Source: CAYVQE01 sp964454005 (lineage in GTDB: Bacteria; Myxococcota; B64-G9). Taken from it: 19,023 bases of DNA. This document shows positions 1 through 6,806 of this stretch, one piece after another (within the stretch, counting starts at the first letter, position 1; each line of letters starts with the position of its first letter). The stretch spans positions 1-19,023 of the forward strand of contig CAYVQE010000119.1 in NCBI GenBank assembly GCA_964454005.1. The letters run 5' to 3'. A program made the translations under genes and the position numbers. The notes under the pieces are model-generated. The model was not told where the DNA came from, searched no databases, and saw only the letters and a list, made by a program, of their open reading frames with translations.

Positions 1-2
1 GC

Positions 3-25
3 GCCCGTCGGTCTACTCGACGGGC
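3..25 (-). terminator. Candidate terminator stem-loop at the end of the sigma/Lon-CARF unit
   Basis: On the minus strand a perfect 8-bp stem (GCCCGTCG / CGACGGGC) encloses a 7-nt loop, placed after the last gene of the left-hand unit. The stop codon of the in-frame open stretch described at 13-162 lies in the loop. A Rho-independent terminator also needs a T-run after the stem, and that would lie beyond the left edge of the window, so only the hairpin can be supported. Confidence 0.35.
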
Positions 26-162
26 TTCATGAAGGCCCCAGCGGCTGTTGTTGCCTCCCAAGACACGCGACCGGCAGGGCTGAGCGCCGAGACGGCAAGC
101 ACGGCGTCGGCTTCGCCGGACAGAAAGGCCCGGACGAGCGCAGCTGAGCCACGAGTAAGCCT
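13..162 (-). other. Open stretch in the same frame directly after the Lon-CARF stop codon
   Basis: Immediately downstream of the TGA that ends the Lon-CARF gene (163-165), the same frame stays open for 49 codons to a TAG at 13-15. The translation has an ordinary protein-like composition (Ala, Leu, Val, Ser and some charged residues). It contains no ATG until four codons before the TAG, and only two GTG codons (100-102 and 64-66). It could be a C-terminal extension cut off by a mutation to TGA, the remnant of another gene, a readthrough extension, or chance openness in GC-rich DNA. The sequence alone does not decide. Confidence 0.3.
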
Positions 163-1515
163 TCAGCCGCCGGCGCCGGCGCTCATCCAATCCAGACTGC
201 GGATTCGCTCAGTACCATACTTCGGTTTCCCGTACTGGTAGTCGTGCTCCAGATAAAGAGCCCGCGCAGCCGTGGCCCTGGCCACCGTACTCAGCAGCAG
301 GGTCATGATCTTGGTGCCGCCGGTCACGTCGACCGCCCTCGCTGCGGTCTCCGGTACCGCGGTCAGCCAGCGCTCACAATACCGCAGGCAGATCTCCTCT
401 TCCCCTCCGATGATTTTTTGGATGTCCAGCTTCGTCCCCGTAGCCCTCTGGTTCTTCTCGTTCTTGCCGACTCCATCGGTGACGCTCCTGATCCCGTCCA
501 GGTACTTTTCGGTGCCTTCGGTGCACAAGACCAGGGCGTTGCGCGGTCGCAGTGCCAGTATCATGAGCCGGCACAGCTCGTGGCTCCATGACAGCGCCAG
601 GATCAATCGGTCGAGGCCAGCGTCGGGGATGAGACCATCGTCGTCCGCCATCTCCGCCACGCGCTGTGCCAAATCGGCCACCAGGTGGTCGATGTAGTAG
701 GATTGGCGCTTTTTTCCATCGCTCACGATGTGGGGTCGGTTGGCATAGGCCAGCCGTTCGTCGAGCGAACTCGACCCGCGTTCCGGGGGCACGTCCAGTT
801 GCGCCAGGTGGGCGGCCATGGCCTTCTTGGGATCGGTCTCGCTGACGTCGTAGGGCACGATCTCGACGCCGTCTTTAGCCCACTCGCGCGCCTCCTCGTA
901 GCTCTGCGCCGGCAGGAACACGGTGGCCTCGGCGCCCTGGGCCAGGTCGCGGGCCGCAGCCAGCTTGATCTTGACCCCGCCGACCGAGGCCATGCCCCTG
1001 TCGGTCCAGCGGCCGCTGGCGAATACCGTCGATCTCGGCTGGCCCCCGCGCACGGCCAGCTCCAGCGCAGCGGCCAGCGGGGCCCACAGCGACGGCACAT
1101 CGAACTCCAGCGCCGACAGGTCGTAGTCTTTCAGCTCCTCGGAGAGATCGAGCCCCCAGCCATCGTGTTCGAGCACCCGGCGCACCTCGTCCGCCACCGC
1201 GGTCAGCCCCCGCGGCAGACGAACGCTGTCGGCGCGATTTTTGCGCCAGACCAGCGGCAGGCCGAATCCGGCCGCCAGGCACGGCCAGGGGTCCTCGCCC
1301 GCACGCTCGTGCTCCTTCGGCCGCTCGAGCACCAGCAGGGCGATCAACTCCCCGCGGCCTGCCGGCAGGACCGGCGGCGCCAGGCCGACCTCTCGCCGCA
1401 GCTCGGGCTCGAGCAGGTAGCGCGCCAGGTGCGGGCCCAGTATGGATACGCAGCGGTCGGAATCGGACGACCGGCAGCGGTTGAGATGTTTATCGATGCT
1501 GACGCGCTCCGTCAT
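163..1515 (-). CDS. Lon-type Ser-Lys protease fused to a C-terminal CARF domain (predicted cyclic-oligoadenylate-activated protease)
   Basis: This is a 450-residue protein. Residues about 135-225 resemble the proteolytic domain of Lon: a DVPS motif with Ser142, then GGVKIKLAAA with Lys184, followed by a segment like the Lon ILP-rich strand (VFLP, 199-202). The Ser142-Lys184 distance is 42 residues, against 43 between the dyad Ser679 and Lys722 of E. coli Lon. There is no AAA+ ATPase domain. Residues about 300-445 look like a CARF domain of the Card1/Can2 type: a hydrophobic strand at 304-310, NALVLCT at 326-332, and DVTGGTKIM at 396-404, the typical ligand-loop motif. CARF domains bind cyclic oligoadenylates made by Cas10, so ligand-triggered proteolysis is the likely role (inference). 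The start follows the upstream stop by 12 nt, which suggests cotranscription. The first 130 residues match nothing I recognise; unlike membrane-anchored CalpL, no transmembrane segment is evident. Confidence 0.85.
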   Translation of the reverse strand: MTERVSIDKHLNRCRSSDSDRCVSILGPHLARYLLEPELRREVGLAPPVLPAGRGELIALLVLERPKEHERAGEDPWPCLAAGFGLPLVWRKNRADSVRLPRGLTAVADEVRRVLEHDGWGLDLSEELKDYDLSALEFDVPSLWAPLAAALELAVRGGQPRSTVFASGRWTDRGMASVGGVKIKLAAARDLAQGAEATVFLPAQSYEEAREWAKDGVEIVPYDVSETDPKKAMAAHLAQLDVPPERGSSSLDERLAYANRPHIVSDGKKRQSYYIDHLVADLAQRVAEMADDDGLIPDAGLDRLILALSWSHELCRLMILALRPRNALVLCTEGTEKYLDGIRSVTDGVGKNEKNQRATGTKLDIQKIIGGEEEICLRYCERWLTAVPETAARAVDVTGGTKIMTLLLSTVARATAARALYLEHDYQYGKPKYGTERIRSLDWMSAGAGG

Positions 1516-1527
1516 GGCCTCGACCCG

Positions 1528-3348
1528 TCAGCCTTCGTCGACGATCTTGCCCAGGCTGATGCGCTGCCCGCGCTCGTCCTGCAGCACCACGGCCAGGGTG
1601 GGGATGTCCTCGGCAAAGGCCTCCAGCAGCGCGCGCTGGTCGAAAACGGCCTGCGGCTCGCCCGTGTCGAGCCGCTCGATGGGCCGCTCCAGACCGCAGA
1701 AGACGACCCGGGTGGCCTCGGCGGGCAGGTCGAATAGCAGCAGCTTCACGTCAGCGGCTGCGGCGTGCTCATCGAACCGAACCATGGCCTCCCACGACCC
1801 ATCCAGCGCCTCGAACTCGACGCGGTGGCCCTTGCCTGCCGCCAGCGGCTCCGGCAGGGCGCCGGTGGCCACCGGCGCCGGCGCCGGCTGAACCGCCGGC
1901 CGCGCCATGACCGCCTGGCGCAGCTGCCGCCCCAGCCCGGCGACGGCCGCTCGCAGCCGGCCTGCGATGTCGGCCCCATAGGGGCCCGGCCCCTCGGCCA
2001 GCTCGCCGGCGGCGAACCGATCTGCAGCCGGGTCTTCCGCGCTGTCCGCGATCGCCGCGGCGGCCAGCGCCTCGCCCACCAGCTCCTCGGGCACGTCCGC
2101 ATCCAGCTCCGCCCGGGCGGCCCACCAGGCGCCCGGCAGCGGCTCCTCGCCGTCCATCAAATCTTCGTACCGCTCGGGTGCGAGCAGCAGCACCGCGTCG
2201 CCGAGCCCGGCCAGCGACTCGTCCAGCCGGCGCAGGGCCGAAAGCGCCGGCGAGTCGACCAGGCGGAAGGCGGCCCGGTCGAGCTGCACCCGGGTCTCCA
2301 GCGCCAGGCTCACCCACTCCACGGTCGGATCATCGTCTTCCAGATCCAAAGCCTGCTCGAAGACCTCGGCCGCCCGCTGCAGCGCCCGGCGCCAGGGCCG
2401 GCCCGCCTCCAGCCAGCCGGCCGCCAGCTCGATCAGCCGGCGCAGCGCATCCGCTGCGACCTGTTCCGCCTCCGCCAGCTCGCCGGCCCGCTCGGCCAGC
2501 CGCCGGGCCAGCTGCAGCGGCGTGGGCGCGATCGGCTCCAGCCCGACGCGCAGCGCGCCGCTGGCCTGATCGCCCGCCAGCTCGACCGCTGCCTCGCCTT
2601 CCGGCACCACCACCGGCTCGCGGCCCGGCCAGCGCCATACCGTGCCTTGCGCGGCCGGTGCGGCCTCGAGCCGGGCCCCGGCGCCCAGGTGCGGCAAGGA
2701 CAGGCGAAAGAAAGGCTCGGCGGACAGCTCCGGCGGGTAGTGCACGAAGGCCACCGCGTCCGCGGCGGCGCGCAGCCGGCGGCGGTACGCCTCGCGCCAC
2801 GGGCCCGGCTCGGCGACCCGCTCGACAAGCCAGGCCGCCGCGGCCGCGCCCAGGCGTTGCTCGAACCAGGCGCCGAGCACGCGCTCGGGATCGGCTCCAT
2901 CCAACACCATCGGCTCGAGCCAGCGCTGCAGCGCCCGCCAGGGCAGCAGGCCCGCGCCCTGCTCGGCGCTGCGCTGCTCGATCAGCGCCCCCAGCTCCCA
3001 GCCGTCGGCCAACGCCTGCACGGCCGGCTCGACAGCGGCCAGCCGCCGCTCCAGGCTGTCGGCGCACCGCTGCGCCCAGGCCGCCCCCTCCCCGGCCAGG
3101 TGCCGGGCGGTGCGCCGGGCCCGATCCAGCCGCTCGATCTGCAACAGCCAGGCGGCGCGCTCGCCGGGCGCCGCCGGCGCCGCGGCTTCCATCACCAGCT
3201 CCAGGTGGTCGTCGAGCTCGGCTGCCAGCTCGGCGCCGCGGTCCGCGTCGACCGCCGCCGCCTGCTGCGGCGCAGCGGCCAGCAGGGCGATCAGATCGTC
3301 CGGGCCGGTCAGCTCGGTGTCCCCGGTTCTGGCGTTATCAGCGACCAT
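1528..3348 (-). CDS. Unknown 606-residue mostly helical protein; candidate partner or substrate of the Lon-CARF protease
   Basis: I do not recognise a family. Residues 1-200 are rich in Ala, Leu, Glu and Arg and look helical. Residues about 200-272 are probably beta-rich (short strands such as GTVWRW and EPVVVPE). Residues 275-480 are helical again. A Pro/Ala linker follows at 483-501, and a compact C-terminal domain (508-606) has several hydrophobic strands (VKLLLFDL, TRVVFCGL, TLAVVLQ). No signal peptide or membrane segment is evident. The ATG at 3348 is preferred over an in-frame ATG at 3441 because a GGAGAGAG ribosome-binding site lies just before it and the extra 31 residues read like noncoding sequence. 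It sits between the PIN/NYN gene and the Lon-CARF gene. In the CalpL system the protease cuts an anti-sigma factor; this protein could fill that place, but no anti-sigma motif is visible, so that is speculation. Confidence 0.75.
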   Translation of the reverse strand: MVADNARTGDTELTGPDDLIALLAAAPQQAAAVDADRGAELAAELDDHLELVMEAAAPAAPGERAAWLLQIERLDRARRTARHLAGEGAAWAQRCADSLERRLAAVEPAVQALADGWELGALIEQRSAEQGAGLLPWRALQRWLEPMVLDGADPERVLGAWFEQRLGAAAAAWLVERVAEPGPWREAYRRRLRAAADAVAFVHYPPELSAEPFFRLSLPHLGAGARLEAAPAAQGTVWRWPGREPVVVPEGEAAVELAGDQASGALRVGLEPIAPTPLQLARRLAERAGELAEAEQVAADALRRLIELAAGWLEAGRPWRRALQRAAEVFEQALDLEDDDPTVEWVSLALETRVQLDRAAFRLVDSPALSALRRLDESLAGLGDAVLLLAPERYEDLMDGEEPLPGAWWAARAELDADVPEELVGEALAAAAIADSAEDPAADRFAAGELAEGPGPYGADIAGRLRAAVAGLGRQLRQAVMARPAVQPAPAPVATGALPEPLAAGKGHRVEFEALDGSWEAMVRFDEHAAAADVKLLLFDLPAEATRVVFCGLERPIERLDTGEPQAVFDQRALLEAFAEDIPTLAVVLQDERGQRISLGKIVDEG

Positions 3349-3350
3349 GG

Positions 3351-3358
3351 CTCTCTCC
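3351..3358 (-). promoter_or_regulatory. Ribosome-binding site that sets the start of the 606-residue protein
   Basis: GGAGAGAG on the minus strand ends 2 nt before the ATG at 3348, with its GGAG core 6 nt away. It follows directly on the hairpin and TTTT run of the proposed attenuator, and it is the main reason for choosing the internal start. Confidence 0.55.
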
Positions 3359-3359
3359 G

Positions 3360-3412
3360 AAAACCAGGCAGGCCCTGGCTGCCCCCAGACCGGGGCCAGG
3401 CCCCCCCTGGCC
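3360..3412 (-). promoter_or_regulatory. Two tandem hairpins with alternative pairing: possible attenuator ahead of the 606-residue gene
   Basis: Read on the minus strand, hairpin 1 (3412-3394) has a perfect 7-bp stem GGCCAGG/CCTGGCC with a G5 loop. Hairpin 2 (3380-3362) has the stem AGCCAGG/CCTGGTT (7 bp including one G-T wobble) with a 5-nt loop, and is followed by a TTTT run (3363-3360) that overlaps its last pairs. All four arms contain CCAGG or CCTGG, so the second arm of hairpin 1 can pair with the first arm of hairpin 2. That would prevent both original hairpins, which is the layout of a classic attenuator. The T-run is short and no leader peptide or ligand site was found, so function is inferred. 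Confidence 0.3.
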
Positions 3413-3456
3413 TCCCATCGGTATAGACGTGCCGCATCCACCGGCCTGACAGATCA

Positions 3457-5058
3457 TCATTTCCGGGCCCCGCTTCCGGCCGCCGCCCAGTCGGCCGGCA
3501 CGACCAGCGGCCAGGCGCGCAGCTCCGCCGCCACATCACGGCCGATGCCCAGTTTTTCGGCCAGGCTGTACTCGTCAGCGAGCTGTATGGGGCTGCAAGG
3601 CAGCTCATCACCCCGGCGGATAGGTCTGCCGGCCGACAGCAATGCGCAGCCGCAGCCGCCACCGACGTTTTTTGCCGGCCCGATGCGTTCGCCCTGCCCG
3701 TCGAGATCGGCGCTTGCCCGGACAGCCGTCCCGGCTTCGACCGGGCTGGCCATGACGGCTTCGAAGCCCTCCCCCGTATGTAGGATCCACGAGATGCAGT
3801 CGATGGCGATGTCGACACCCTGTATCCAGCCCTTCAAGCCCTTTGGAAACACCCGCCAGCTGGAAGCCATGAGGTGCGGACTGCCGACGCTGGCGACCGA
3901 ACACCACCAGCCCCCGCGCTCGTTCAGCTCGAGCTTGCAGCGGGCGCCGTTGCGGTCCTTGACCAGGTGGGCAGCCACCGGCTCTCCAGCGCCGGCGCCT
4001 GCGGAACGGGCCGCAGCAGCCAGGATCCCCCTGTCATCCAGATAGGCGGTGTCGCGCAGTCTCATGGGCTGCAGCCGCGCCACGCCGGCCTCGACCAGGT
4101 GCAGCGGCAACCGGGTTCTGCCGCTCAGCCCGGCCCGCCGCCGGTCGATCTTGCCGCGCAACCGGATCGCTCCCGGCCCGAGCGGCGAGGCCTCGACACC
4201 CTTGACGAAAAACGTCTTCTTTTCGAACTGGCGAATCGCATCGAGTTCGAGCCCGTCGTCGGCCCGGCATGGGCGCAAAGGCCTTACCTGCCCGCTCAAA
4301 ACCGATCGCAGCCGCGACACCCCGGTGGTCACTGTCCCGCCAGCCGGCCGGGTCACGGCGACCTGCGTCAACAACGAGGGCAGTCCGTCCACCAAGCGGG
4401 CCACCTGCGCCAGCCCCCCCTGGTGCTGAGCCTCCTGTCCACACGCCCAGGCGGCACCGGCCTCGTCTTCGATAAACCGGCTCGGCGATTTTGACGGCGC
4501 AACGGGCTGCGTCTCAGCCTGCCTGTCGGGCAAGGCCCTCCGCTCGTAAGCACCGCAATCCGAGCACTGCAGCACACCTTTTCCGATCTTCGAGTTGAAA
4601 CCTTCGACCCGGCATCCAGCGGCGAGCCCCAGGCGCGGATAGACACGTCTCGTGCTACTCAACCTCAGTACGATCTCGTCCTGCAACCCCTTGTCGCGCG
4701 ACAGGACCCAGACCCGATTGACCCCAACCTGCCCGGCCGCATCCGGAGCCGAGTGCAGCAGCCCGGCCAGTGCCCGGTCCACGGCCTCGGGGGCGGTCAA
4801 GGTCAGGGCCACTTCCACGCCCGCCAAACGCGCTCCATTCTCCAACAAGGCCAGGATGCCCGCGCCCAGCCGCTCGAAGTCGGCCCACTTCTCCAGGCCC
4901 CGCTCGGCGATCCGTCTGGCGGTCGCGCAGTTCATGCCCAGCACGACGATCGCCTCCGCGGCCGTGGCCGGCGGCCCCTTCGCAAGACGCAGCTCACCCA
5001 GGCCCGGCAGCAGCCACTTGAATACGTTGTCCAGGTCGACCAGCACCAGGGCCCTCAT
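3457..5058 (-). CDS. PIN/NYN-like nuclease-domain protein with a long uncharacterised C-terminal region
   Basis: This is a 533-residue protein. Its N-terminus (LVLVDLDN, residues 4-11) has the Asp-x-Asp-Asn pattern that opens NYN/PIN-like RNase domains. A second conserved-looking segment (VWVLSRDKGLQDEI, 116-129) matches the strand plus S-x-D motif of the same fold, with Asp8, Asp10 and Asp122 as candidate metal ligands. A CSDC pair (165-168) follows; a complete zinc ribbon is not obvious. Residues about 235-525 are not recognised. The ATG overlaps the sigma-factor stop by one base (TGATG), which indicates translational coupling. The frame is open further upstream (to 5847), but that stretch overlaps the sigma gene and reads as low-complexity Arg/Gly/Pro, so the ATG at 5058 is preferred. 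The likely role is an RNA-cleaving effector or a component controlled together with the sigma factor. The fold call is moderate; the function is inference. Confidence 0.8.
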   Translation of the reverse strand: MRALVLVDLDNVFKWLLPGLGELRLAKGPPATAAEAIVVLGMNCATARRIAERGLEKWADFERLGAGILALLENGARLAGVEVALTLTAPEAVDRALAGLLHSAPDAAGQVGVNRVWVLSRDKGLQDEIVLRLSSTRRVYPRLGLAAGCRVEGFNSKIGKGVLQCSDCGAYERRALPDRQAETQPVAPSKSPSRFIEDEAGAAWACGQEAQHQGGLAQVARLVDGLPSLLTQVAVTRPAGGTVTTGVSRLRSVLSGQVRPLRPCRADDGLELDAIRQFEKKTFFVKGVEASPLGPGAIRLRGKIDRRRAGLSGRTRLPLHLVEAGVARLQPMRLRDTAYLDDRGILAAAARSAGAGAGEPVAAHLVKDRNGARCKLELNERGGWWCSVASVGSPHLMASSWRVFPKGLKGWIQGVDIAIDCISWILHTGEGFEAVMASPVEAGTAVRASADLDGQGERIGPAKNVGGGCGCALLSAGRPIRRGDELPCSPIQLADEYSLAEKLGIGRDVAAELRAWPLVVPADWAAAGSGARK

Positions 5059-5711
5059 CACCGGCCCTCCTCGTCCAGCCGCTGCTCGCGGGCGAGCTGG
5101 CGCAGGCGGGTGCGGGCGCGGGACAGGAGCTGGTCGACGACGTTGCGGGCCCGCCGCTCGGCGCCGCTGCGGGTTCGTTGGTCGGCGGGCTGGCGCGCCA
5201 GCTCCTCCGCGGCCATCTGCTCGACGGGCTTGCCCTCGATGTAGTGCTCGCGCAAGGCCCGGCGATAGCGTTCCGCCAGGCGGGGGTGGGCCAGCGCCGC
5301 CAGCATCCGCTCGCGCGCCCGCTGCCGGGAGCGCTCCTGCTCGACGGCGATCTGCTCCCCCTCCGCGTCCGGGCCGGACTCCGCCACAGCGGCCATGTCG
5401 ACCGGTTCGTACAGATCCTCGCGGCGGCTTTTCCGCTTGCGGATGTAGCTCACCGCCGCGTTGCGGGCGGTCTTTCTCACGTAAGACGGCGCGGCCTCCA
5501 GCGCCACATCGTCGTCGATCAGGTGATCGACCAGCCGCACCACCTTGTCCTGGGCCAGATCCTCGGCCACCTCCGCGCCGACCATGCCGCGCGCCAATAC
5601 CACCAGCAAGCGCCGGGTCTCGGCGTACAGCCCTTCTCGCAGGCGCCCGCCGGCGGCCTCCTGCGGCCCGCCCCGGACCTGCTGCAACAAGGCGACGAAG
5701 GAATCGAACAC
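5058..5711 (-). CDS. ECF-type RNA polymerase sigma factor (sigma-70 family)
   Basis: This is a 217-residue protein with the two-domain plan of an extracytoplasmic-function sigma factor. Region 2 spans about 30-97, with AEDLAQDKVVRLVDHL (49-64) for the core-binding and -10-recognition helices and SYVRKTARNAAVSYIRKRK (76-94) matching the usual aromatic/RN/R signature. A linker follows. Region 4 spans about 135-210 and ends in a basic helix-turn-helix (RRARNVVDQLLSRARTRLRQ). The start is GTG, supported by a GGAGG site 6 nt upstream. It is first in the unit with the PIN/NYN, 606-residue and Lon-CARF genes. No anti-sigma factor is recognisable next to it. Given the Lon-CARF gene, control by regulated proteolysis of a partner is a reasonable hypothesis. 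Confidence 0.85.
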   Translation of the reverse strand: MFDSFVALLQQVRGGPQEAAGGRLREGLYAETRRLLVVLARGMVGAEVAEDLAQDKVVRLVDHLIDDDVALEAAPSYVRKTARNAAVSYIRKRKSRREDLYEPVDMAAVAESGPDAEGEQIAVEQERSRQRARERMLAALAHPRLAERYRRALREHYIEGKPVEQMAAEELARQPADQRTRSGAERRARNVVDQLLSRARTRLRQLAREQRLDEEGR

Positions 5712-5717
5712 CGCGGG

Positions 5718-5722
5718 CCTCC
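5718..5722 (-). promoter_or_regulatory. Shine-Dalgarno site for the GTG start of the sigma-factor gene
   Basis: GGAGG on the minus strand lies 6 nt before the GTG at 5711. The good spacing decides this non-ATG start. Confidence 0.55.
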
Positions 5723-5818
5723 GGGCGCTGGAAACGGGTACGACGAGCCGGCGGCCACGGCCGAAGCCCTACCGCCCCTGCGCCGCCGGATCGGGTTCTG
5801 TCCGTTGAGACCACGAAG

Positions 5819-5847
5819 AAAGTACCACCCGCACCCGCCCGGATCAA
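5819..5847 (-). promoter_or_regulatory. Possible promoter for the sigma/Lon-CARF unit
   Basis: In the 157-bp gap upstream of the sigma gene, the minus strand carries TTGATC (5847-5842), a 17-nt spacer and TACTTT (5824-5819). These match 4 of 6 and 3 of 6 bases of the sigma-70 consensus. The -35-like word lies in CTTGATCC, which also occurs at 6784-6791 at a similar distance from the next gene upstream. This is a weak prediction. Confidence 0.25.
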
Positions 5848-5868
5848 GGTCCGCTGCGCCCGCGCTGC

Positions 5869-6435
5869 TCAGTCCAGCATCGCGATCACCCCCAGCAGAA
5901 AGCCGGGCGAGACCACGTGGCCGATGGCGACCAGCAGCAGCGAGACGAAGACCCCGGCCTTGACCTTGGCGACGGCGGCCGCCCGCTCGGCCGCGGTGGC
6001 GTCGCTGGCGTGCTCGACGCGGCGGTAGCTCCAAAAGAAGCAGGCGATGTAGCCCAGAGACAGCAGCAGCGGCAGCGAGGTGAAGGCCATCATGGGAAAG
6101 GCGTCCCAGAAGTGGACGACAAAGGCCAGATGCAGCACAACCAGCAGGCCGAAGCCGACGTCCAGCAGCCGCAGGTAGGCCGCCCGCCAACGGGCGCTGC
6201 GCGCGAACCGGGCCCGCAGCCACTCGGCGATGCGGTCGGAGAACCAAATCGCAAGCAGCGTCCCAAAGGTGCCGAACAGCATGAAGACCCAGCAACTGGC
6301 ACGCACATTGCGCGACAGTTCGGTCAGGGCCTCCTCGCGGCCGGACACGCTCTCGCAACCCGACAGCGAGGCCACGCATAGCGCGCCGGCCCCCAACATC
6401 ACCAGCCGCAGCACCATCGCCCGCACCCAGCTCAT
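5869..6435 (-). CDS. Predicted membrane lipoprotein with about four transmembrane helices, function unknown
   Basis: This is a 188-residue protein. It begins with a basic residue and a hydrophobic stretch ending in a lipobox-like LSGC (24-27), so Cys27 could be lipidated. Hydrophobic segments follow at about 47-66, 90-108, 115-135 and 160-182. A lipobox followed by several transmembrane helices is unusual, so the LSGC may simply lie in a first transmembrane helix. The ATG at 6435 is chosen because the region upstream in frame is Arg/Gly-rich noncoding-like sequence and an AAAGGA site precedes it. It lies 17 nt after the 65-residue membrane-protein gene, probably in the same transcript. No family recognised. 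Confidence 0.65.
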   Translation of the reverse strand: MSWVRAMVLRLVMLGAGALCVASLSGCESVSGREEALTELSRNVRASCWVFMLFGTFGTLLAIWFSDRIAEWLRARFARSARWRAAYLRLLDVGFGLLVVLHLAFVVHFWDAFPMMAFTSLPLLLSLGYIACFFWSYRRVEHASDATAAERAAAVAKVKAGVFVSLLLVAIGHVVSPGFLLGVIAMLD

Positions 6436-6452
6436 CGCCGCACCCGTCCTTT

Positions 6453-6650
6453 CTAGCGCCCCTTGGCGCCCAGACAGACGCGGGCGATGAGCTTGCGGCT
6501 CATGACGGCAGCCGAGATGGCGAAAGGCGCCACGATCACACCCAGGACCACGGGCCCGCTCCACTCGAGCGCGTTCTTGGCGCCCCAGCCCACGAAGAAA
6601 GAGACCACCAGCAGGCAGACAGCGAGAATTCCCTGAATGAGCAACGTCAT
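6453..6650 (-). CDS. Small membrane protein with two transmembrane helices, function unknown
   Basis: This is a 65-residue protein with hydrophobic helices at about 3-22 and 34-50 and a short basic tail. A GGAGG Shine-Dalgarno site sits 8 nt before the ATG, which supports translation despite the small size. It precedes the 188-residue membrane protein with a 17-nt gap. The gap before it (6651-6806) holds no other gene; a CTTGATCC word is present at 6784-6791. No family recognised. Confidence 0.6.
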   Translation of the reverse strand: MTLLIQGILAVCLLVVSFFVGWGAKNALEWSGPVVLGVIVAPFAISAAVMSRKLIARVCLGAKGR

Positions 6651-6806
6651 GGCCGAACCTCCAGTTTGAGCAGTCCAAGGCACCCGTCGGGCCCTAACCC
6701 GCGGATGCCAGGCGCTCCAACGCCCGAGTTCGATCACCAAGACGCCGCCCAGGCCAGGATCTGACACCAGCGACAACGACCAAGGATCAAGCACGAACCG
6801 GCCTGG

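Noticed and set aside
1765..3426. 553-codon open frame on the plus strand
   Set aside because: It lies opposite the 606-residue gene, which has a ribosome-binding site and the right neighbours. Its translation is Arg/Gln/Pro/Gly-rich, typical of antisense frames in GC-rich DNA.
5059..5847. N-terminal extension of the PIN/NYN protein to 5847
   Set aside because: It would overlap the sigma-factor gene completely and has no family features. The DLDN motif starts right after the ATG at 5058.
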